NCBI GenBank assembly: GCA_031283785.1 | Contig: JAITBC010000109.1 | Span: 1-19,823, forward strand | Origin: Tannerella sp. | GTDB taxonomy: Bacteria; Bacteroidota; Bacteroidia; Bacteroidales; Tannerellaceae | DNA: 19,823 bases | Direction: 5' to 3' | Part shown: in pieces, positions 15,492-19,823 of the stretch | Numbering within the stretch: position 1 is the stretch's first letter | How the letters are laid out: each line of letters opens with the position of its first letter | The notes under the pieces: model-generated | What the model saw: only the letters and a program-made list of their open reading frames with translations | The model's database searches: none | Told to the model about the DNA's origin: nothing | Program-made: the position numbers and the translations under genes

Positions 15492-16370
15492 ATGGAAAAT
15501 ATAAGCGTACTGTGGTTTTATCTTGAACCTTACGTTTTTGTAAGCGAAGACAAGGTGGGATTTTTTTTCTATAATGCAAATTCGGGAAAAGGAATGTCGT
15601 TCGCTAAAAGTGAAATCATCAATAACGTGGTAAAATATTTACAAAATCCGGAGAATATGTACAGTATCCGGATCGGAGTGAAAGAACTGGAAAACGAACC
15701 GTTGTATCAGTTTATTCAATCTCTTCAGGAAGCATCCTTCGGGGATATGATGGAAGGGCATTTACCAAAGCCAGTGATTATGCCTCCGATCCTGAGCCTT
15801 CAAAAAAAGGTAGAACGCCTGAAATCCGATTTTTCCCTGCTGAATCATAATATCCTGTCATATTTACATGAAGTGACGGTTTTTGTAAACGGTAAATGTA
15901 AACATCGCTGCAAGTCATGTCCGGATATGTTTAAACAATTTCCATGCTGTACAAAGTCGAATGATACGCTTGATTTCAACCTATTGAATGATTTTCTTTA
16001 TTCCATATCTTATATCGGGGCTTCTGTTAATATTACCGGCGGGGATCCTTTTCTGTATACTGAATTTCATAAACTGTATGAAGTGCTTGAACAGAGGAAT
16101 TCTTTAAAGACATATATTGTGAATTACCGTAATATTCCGGAAAATTCGGATGTATTAAATTTATTTACAAATCAATCATTCAGGCTTAAAATCACAGTCA
16201 ACGATTCATACCGAGTGAATATGCTGGTCGCTATTGCGGAAAGATTACAGCAGCTTAATATAAACCAGCTGTGGGAAACAGGTATTACTTCCGTACGCGA
16301 ATATGAAAAAGCGAAACGTTTAAGTGAACAGTTATCCCGGCGGAATATTGAAGTTACAATCCTTTTCTAA
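15492..16370 (+). pseudogene. Pseudo-rSAM partner protein (GG-Bacteroidales), N-terminal ~70 percent
   Basis: 292 codons matching in layout the 'pseudo-rSAM' companion of GG-Bacteroidales maturases (TIGR04150-type; typically about 400 aa). It ends early at R-N-I-E-V-T-I-L-F-stop. The rest of the protein is found at 17815-18192, beyond two propeller genes; 292 plus 125 residues make one full-length protein. Residues 136-143 are C-K-H-R-C-K-S-C, a complete CX3CX2C spacing, and N-I-T-G-G-D-P-F follows near 178, so despite the family name this member keeps the residues needed for a [4Fe-4S] cluster. It may still be translated as a truncated protein, since it starts 17 bases after the maturase and has no frameshift within it. 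Whether the two halves can work together is unknown. Confidence 0.75.
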
Positions 16371-16382
16371 AAAACAAATAAC

Positions 16383-17573
16383 ATGAAACACGGTTATATT
16401 TTTCTTTTTATCGCGATCAGCATCCTGTTTGCAGGATGCAAAAAGCAAGCAGAACGTAATATAGACATTTACACCATTGACTTTGAGCAATGTTTTGAGA
16501 CGGAAAGGCAGATGGCGGTATCGGAGATTGCGGACGATGTTGAATACATTGAGTTGAAAACGCCGGAAGACGTTATTGTTACCAGAGTCTGGGATGTGAA
16601 ACAGATTGACGATTATCTGCTTATTGAGGCACGTCATAATGTATATCTTTTCCATAAGAACGGACGCTTTATTCGGGAGATAGGTTCCTGTGGCCAGGGT
16701 CCCGGAGAATATCTTGTTTCCAGTGGAGTAGAAATTGACCGTAAAAAGAGAGAAATTATCATTGCTGATACGGAGAAATTTCTGTTTTATGATTTGGATG
16801 GAAATTTCTTACGCAGCAAAAAATGGAAACATGATACTAAAATAGGTATTTCCGATACTATCTTATGGATAAGTGATATAGCTACAAACTGGCGAAAGTG
16901 GAAAGCGGTTGCCGTTTCATTACAGGAAGTAGGAGATACGCTTGCCCGCATACCCAATCCCCTGTATGGACCGATCATGCATTCGGATAAGATATCGGTA
17001 AATGGCTCACCTTATACGAAAATGTTCTATTATAAAAACGATTCATTATACTTCAAAGGAGATGACTCGAACGATACGATATGGAAATTATCCGGTGTAC
17101 ATGCGGAACCTTACGTTTTTATTGATATGGGAAAATACAAACTGCCGCTTGAATTTGAATCCTGGTATTATTCTCGTGACGCATACAGGAAGAATGGCGA
17201 TAGATATTGGGGTGTAGCTTCAGTAGTCGAAGACGATCATTATTTTTTTCTTTTGTCCCAAAACAGATTATTTATTAGAGACAATCTTAATTTTAAATAT
17301 ATCGTTTATGACAGGAAACAGAAAGAAGGCTTTTTCGTAAAAGACAGTAACGGCATGGGGCTGACTGACGATATTTTGGGCGGCCCTCCCGTCTGGGTGC
17401 GTTGGGCTTCGGATGAATACTATATTGACACGATTACGGCGGAAGAACTGTTGGAGCATACGAAAGCCGGAACTTTCACTCCGCACGAACCGTTAAAAGA
17501 GCAGCTTTCACGCTTGAATGAATATGGTAATGATCTCATTATTTTATGTCGCAGAAAAAAACAAATACGATGA
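16383..17573 (+). CDS. Six-bladed beta-propeller lipoprotein (copy 1)
   Basis: 396 aa with lipobox L-F-A-G-C (Cys19), so membrane-anchored. The blade pattern typical of Bacteroidetes 6-bladed propellers is present: Y-L-L-I-E-A-R-H-N-V-Y-L-F-H-K-N-G-R-F, I-G-S-C-G-Q-G-P-G-E-Y, then I-I-I-A-D-T-E-K-F-L-F-Y-D-L-D-G. It ends N-D-L-I-I-L-C-R-R-K-K. Such proteins are often encoded near GG-type RiPP loci; their role is unknown, with binding or sensing of the product as possibilities. It starts 12 bases after the truncated pseudo-rSAM and its TGA overlaps the ATG of the next, truncated copy. It lies inside the block that interrupts the pseudo-rSAM gene, and shares an almost identical 5' segment with that copy. 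Confidence 0.8.
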   Translation: MKHGYIFLFIAISILFAGCKKQAERNIDIYTIDFEQCFETERQMAVSEIADDVEYIELKTPEDVIVTRVWDVKQIDDYLLIEARHNVYLFHKNGRFIREIGSCGQGPGEYLVSSGVEIDRKKREIIIADTEKFLFYDLDGNFLRSKKWKHDTKIGISDTILWISDIATNWRKWKAVAVSLQEVGDTLARIPNPLYGPIMHSDKISVNGSPYTKMFYYKNDSLYFKGDDSNDTIWKLSGVHAEPYVFIDMGKYKLPLEFESWYYSRDAYRKNGDRYWGVASVVEDDHYFFLLSQNRLFIRDNLNFKYIVYDRKQKEGFFVKDSNGMGLTDDILGGPPVWVRWASDEYYIDTITAEELLEHTKAGTFTPHEPLKEQLSRLNEYGNDLIILCRRKKQIR

Positions 17574-17845
17574 AACACGGATCTATTCGTTCATTTATCA
17601 TGATCTGCCTCCTGTTTGCGGGATGCAAAAAGCAAGCAGAACGTAATATAGACATTTACACCATTGACTTTGAGCAATGTTTTGAGACGGAAAGGCAGAT
17701 GGCGGTATCGGAGATTGCGGACAATGTTGAATATATTGAGTTGAAAACGCCGGAAGACGTTATTGTTACCAGAGTCTGGGATGTGAAACAGATTGACGAT
17801 TATCTGCTTATTGATTCAAGCCATTTTATGACCGGAAGAATTTGA
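17570..17845 (+). pseudogene. Truncated second propeller lipoprotein copy, fused out of frame into pseudo-rSAM
   Basis: The ATG overlaps the stop of copy 1 (ATGA). The signal peptide M-K-H-G-S-I-R-S-F-I-M-I differs from copy 1, but from the lipobox F-A-G-C on, the DNA is nearly identical to copy 1 up to 17814. There, in the middle of the first blade (D-D-Y-L-L-I), the sequence switches to pseudo-rSAM coding DNA read in a different frame, adding a short nonsense tail and a stop. Only about 80 of ~395 codons of propeller remain, so no propeller can form, although a short lipidated peptide could be made. Confidence 0.85.
17611..17814 (+). repeat. Near-identical direct repeat of 16424-16627
   Basis: Offset 1187 bases. 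Across about 200 bases I count only a few differences (for example gcaggatgc/gcgggatgc, gacgatg/gacaatg, tacatt/tatatt). The repeat begins at the end of the signal-peptide codons and ends exactly where the second copy joins the pseudo-rSAM fragment, marking a recent duplication with a breakpoint at 17814/17815. Confidence 0.85.
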
Positions 17846-18192
17846 CTTTTTTTGAAGAAAATATATTTATGAAACAAGAAGATATTTTGGATATAAGACT
17901 TGACCGGCAAGGCATTTTTGCATTACAGGAACTGAATACCTATAAATTTGGAAAAATAACCCTTATGCCAGACGGTAAAATATATGCGGATATAAATAAA
18001 GATTCGATAGGAAATATTAAGGAACCTATAGTAGATGTATTATGCAGAGAATTGATATATGGTGATTCTTGGAGACATACTCGGTATCAGGTAAGACCTT
18101 GCAACCAATGTCGCTTCAAACTGATTTGCCCATCCCCTTCCCACTATGAATCCGCTATTGGTAAACCAAACCTATGTCATGTAAAGACATAA
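17815..18192 (+). pseudogene. C-terminal part of the interrupted pseudo-rSAM gene
   Basis: The frame opens at F-K-P-F-Y-D-R-K-N-L-T-F-F-E-E-N-I-F directly after the propeller junction, with an in-frame stop just upstream at 17812. It continues through F-G-K-I-T-L-M-P-D-G-K-I-Y-A to the end C-N-Q-C-R-F-K-L-I-C-P-S-P-S, then I-G-K-P-N-L-C-H-V-K-T. This Cys-rich SPASM-like ending with the C-P-S-P-S-x-Y-E signature belongs to the pseudo-rSAM protein of the GG-Bacteroidales system, whose N-terminal part is at 15492-16370. A TTG (17842) or ATG (17869) could restart translation to give a free C-terminal domain with four Cys. The two halves meet with almost no loss: the first ends T-I-L-F and this begins F-K-P-F-Y. 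Confidence 0.78.
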
Positions 18193-18220
18193 TATCATTA
18201 TGAATCTTATAAAAAAGACT

Positions 18221-19429
18221 ATGAAGTATCACTTAAATATTTTTATCATGAGCAGCATCTTATTTATAGGATGCGGTAAACAGGGAGAACGCGACACGGA
18301 CAAATCTTCTGGAATCTACATAATTGACTTTGAGCAAGGCCATGATACAGAACAGCAAATGTTTATTTCAGAGATTGCCGATTCGGTGGAATACATTGAA
18401 TTGAAAACACCGGATGATATTGTTGTTACAAGAATTTGGGATATAAAACAGTTTGACGACTATCTGTTAATTAGAGCGCGTCATGATGTTTTACTTTTCC
18501 ATAAGACAGGCCAGTTTATCCGGCAAATTGGCGCTATGGGTCAAGGTCCCGGTGAATACATTGTTTGCTGTTATATTGACTATGATCGAAAAAAGAAAGA
18601 GATAGTGATTGCCGACACACGAAAATTTCTGTTTTATGATTTAGAAGGGAAATTTTTACGAAGCATAAAAAGAGAGATAACCATTCCTTTCATAGGCGTT
18701 TCCGATTCTATTTTATGGATAGGAACAGAAATATCATCACCATATTCAAAGTATAAAGCGGTTGCCATTTCTTTACAGGGAGATGAAGATACGCTTGCGT
18801 ATTTACCAAATCCACTATGTGGGATTATAAAGTCAAATGGAAGAGGATCACATGGTAGCGCACTAACCAGATATTTCTATCACGAAAAAGAATATTTATT
18901 CTTCAAGGGAGATGTGTCAAATGACACGATATGGAGAATATCCGGATTAGATGTCGAACCTTATGCTTTTATAGATATGGGAAAATATAAATTACCTGTT
19001 GAATTTGAACCATGGTATTCTTCCAGAGAAATATATCTACAGAATATAGATAAATATTGGTGTGTGAATTCAATGATAGAAGGCGATCGCAATTTTTTTC
19101 TGTATTCCAACAAAAGAAGTTACGAAAATAAAGATAGGAAAGGTGATGCAGAGTTCGTCAAATATATTGTATATGACAAAGAAACGAAAAAAAGTTTCTC
19201 TGTAAAGGACAATAACGGTATAGGGTTTTCAGATGATTTTCACGGAGGCCCTCCCCTCTGGCCGCTCTTTTCTTCTGAGGACTATTATATGAATTCAATT
19301 GTGGCAGATGTGTTGTTGGAAGATGTCGAAGCCGGGGAATACACGCTATCCCCACCATTCAAAGAACTGCTTTCCCGGATTAATGAAGATAGCAATGATC
19401 TCATTATTTTATGCCGCAGAAAAAAATAA
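18221..19429 (+). CDS. Six-bladed beta-propeller lipoprotein (copy 3, diverged)
   Basis: 402 aa from the ATG at 18221, chosen because it aligns with copy 1 (M-K-Y-H versus M-K-H-G) and has an A-rich stretch before it; an ATG at 18200 would add 7 residues. Lipobox I-L-F-I-G-C. The same landmarks as copy 1 follow: I-D-F-E-Q, S-E-I-A-D-S-V-E-Y-I-E-L-K-T-P, A-M-G-Q-G-P-G-E-Y, I-V-I-A-D-T-R-K-F-L-F-Y-D-L-E-G and D-M-G-K-Y-K-L-P-V-E-F-E. It is clearly a paralogue but well diverged, except for the last ~45 bases, which match copy 1 almost exactly. Probably surface or periplasmic; function unknown. It follows the pseudo-rSAM C-terminal fragment closely. Confidence 0.8.
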   Translation: MKYHLNIFIMSSILFIGCGKQGERDTDKSSGIYIIDFEQGHDTEQQMFISEIADSVEYIELKTPDDIVVTRIWDIKQFDDYLLIRARHDVLLFHKTGQFIRQIGAMGQGPGEYIVCCYIDYDRKKKEIVIADTRKFLFYDLEGKFLRSIKREITIPFIGVSDSILWIGTEISSPYSKYKAVAISLQGDEDTLAYLPNPLCGIIKSNGRGSHGSALTRYFYHEKEYLFFKGDVSNDTIWRISGLDVEPYAFIDMGKYKLPVEFEPWYSSREIYLQNIDKYWCVNSMIEGDRNFFLYSNKRSYENKDRKGDAEFVKYIVYDKETKKSFSVKDNNGIGFSDDFHGGPPLWPLFSSEDYYMNSIVADVLLEDVEAGEYTLSPPFKELLSRINEDSNDLIILCRRKK

Positions 19430-19456
19430 ATACGATTATATAAAAGATACGTACGC

Positions 19457-19576
19457 ATGAAACGGGAAAATACGGATGAAGGAGTTGATATACTGATAGA
19501 TGCGTTCAAATTATTGCTGAAAGATATGCCGGACTTACATTTGGTAATAGTAGGAGACGGCGATATTAAAAAATAA
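19457..19576 (+). pseudogene. Internal shard of a group-1 (GT4-type) glycosyltransferase
   Basis: A 39-codon frame reads E-G-V-D-I-L-I-D-A-F-K-L-L-L, then D-L-H-L-V-I-V-G-D-G-D-I. This is the segment between the phosphate-binding and C-terminal Rossmann parts of glycosyltransferase group 1 ('KG.d.Li.Af..l....p...LvivGdG'). Nothing of the family precedes or follows, so it is a fragment left by deletion or recombination. It lies directly before another glycosyltransferase gene and echoes the GDP-fucose-synthase remnant at 13.2 kb. Confidence 0.65.
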
Positions 19577-19582
19577 GTTGCT

Positions 19583-19823
19583 ATGAAACAAAAAACAGTG
19601 CTTTCCTTTTGCATTACCTGCAAAAACAGGATTCATCAGATCAAACAGACATTGAGGAAGAATCTTGACGACAACGTCTTGTGCAGGGATTTTATAGAAT
19701 TTGTACTGGTGGATTTCGGCAGTACCGACGGACACCGCGAATGGATTCTTTCGGAATTTACCGATGAACTGGATAGTGGATATTTGCGATATTACTATAC
19801 GGAAGCGCTTCCGTTCTGGCATG
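19583..19823 (+). CDS. Glycosyltransferase family 2-like protein, N-terminal part (runs off the window)
   Basis: 80 codons are visible. L-S-F-C-I-T-C-K-N-R-I-H-Q-I-K-Q-T-L opens the nucleotide-sugar-binding fold, then F-I-E-F-V-L-V-D-F-G-S-T-D-G-H-R-E-W gives the second strand with the acidic/Ser-Thr-Asp-Gly loop, then Y-L-R-Y-Y-Y-T-E-A-L-P-F-W-H. This matches GT-A-fold glycosyltransferases related to galactosyltransferases that I recall near GG-type peptide loci in Bacteroidetes. The start follows the glycosyltransferase shard by 6 bases. It could glycosylate the mature peptide or belong to a surface-glycan cluster; the visible part cannot tell. Confidence 0.72.
   Translation, partial: MKQKTVLSFCITCKNRIHQIKQTLRKNLDDNVLCRDFIEFVLVDFGSTDGHREWILSEFTDELDSGYLRYYYTEALPFWH

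Overview
The window looks like a piece of a Bacteroidales (Bacteroidetes) chromosome. The signs are a SusC/SusD pair, promoter -7 boxes of the TAnnTTTG type, mostly weak A-rich ribosome-binding sites, six-bladed beta-propeller lipoproteins, and a peptide-maturation locus of the 'GG-Bacteroidales' kind. No rRNA, tRNA, CRISPR array or intact insertion sequence was recognised.

Left part (1 to about 11.9 kb, all major genes on the + strand): a polysaccharide-utilisation-like region. It runs from the last codons of a SusC-type TonB-dependent transporter through a complete SusD lipoprotein, a hairpin, a promoter overlapping a nuclease-gene remnant, a tannase/feruloyl-esterase-family enzyme with its full catalytic set, a very large (1336 aa) secreted protein resembling toroid/beta-sandwich polysaccharide lyases with Fn3-like domains, a DUF4380-like mutarotase-fold protein, and a secreted GH2 enzyme. 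Together these suggest uptake and breakdown of an ester-decorated plant-type glycan. A small coiled-coil gene on the - strand, apparently lacking its 5' end, sits between the last two.

Middle part (11.9 to 13.3 kb): a cluster of broken genes. On the - strand are a six-bladed propeller with at least three frame breaks and the N-terminus of a MacB/FtsX-type ABC permease with a 2-bp frameshift, followed by a modular inverted repeat. On the + strand is the last ~40 codons of a GDP-L-fucose synthase. This looks like a recombination scar.

Right part (13.3 kb to end, visibly more AT-rich, + strand): a ribosomally made, post-translationally modified peptide (RiPP) locus. It holds a 69-aa precursor with a double-glycine leader and an unusual Pro/Thr/Gly (collagen-like) and Cys-containing core; a near-perfect 14-bp hairpin; a radical SAM/SPASM maturase; and the partner 'pseudo-rSAM' gene. 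The pseudo-rSAM gene is split in two by about 1.45 kb carrying one complete propeller lipoprotein gene and a truncated, nearly identical second copy. After its C-terminal half come a third propeller lipoprotein, a 39-codon shard of a group-1 glycosyltransferase, and the start of a GT2-like glycosyltransferase that runs off the window. The precursor would be cross-linked or otherwise modified by the radical SAM enzyme, cleaved after Gly-Gly and exported by machinery presumably outside the window. Glycosylation is possible but only inferred. The split pseudo-rSAM and the propeller duplications are the most unusual structures seen here.
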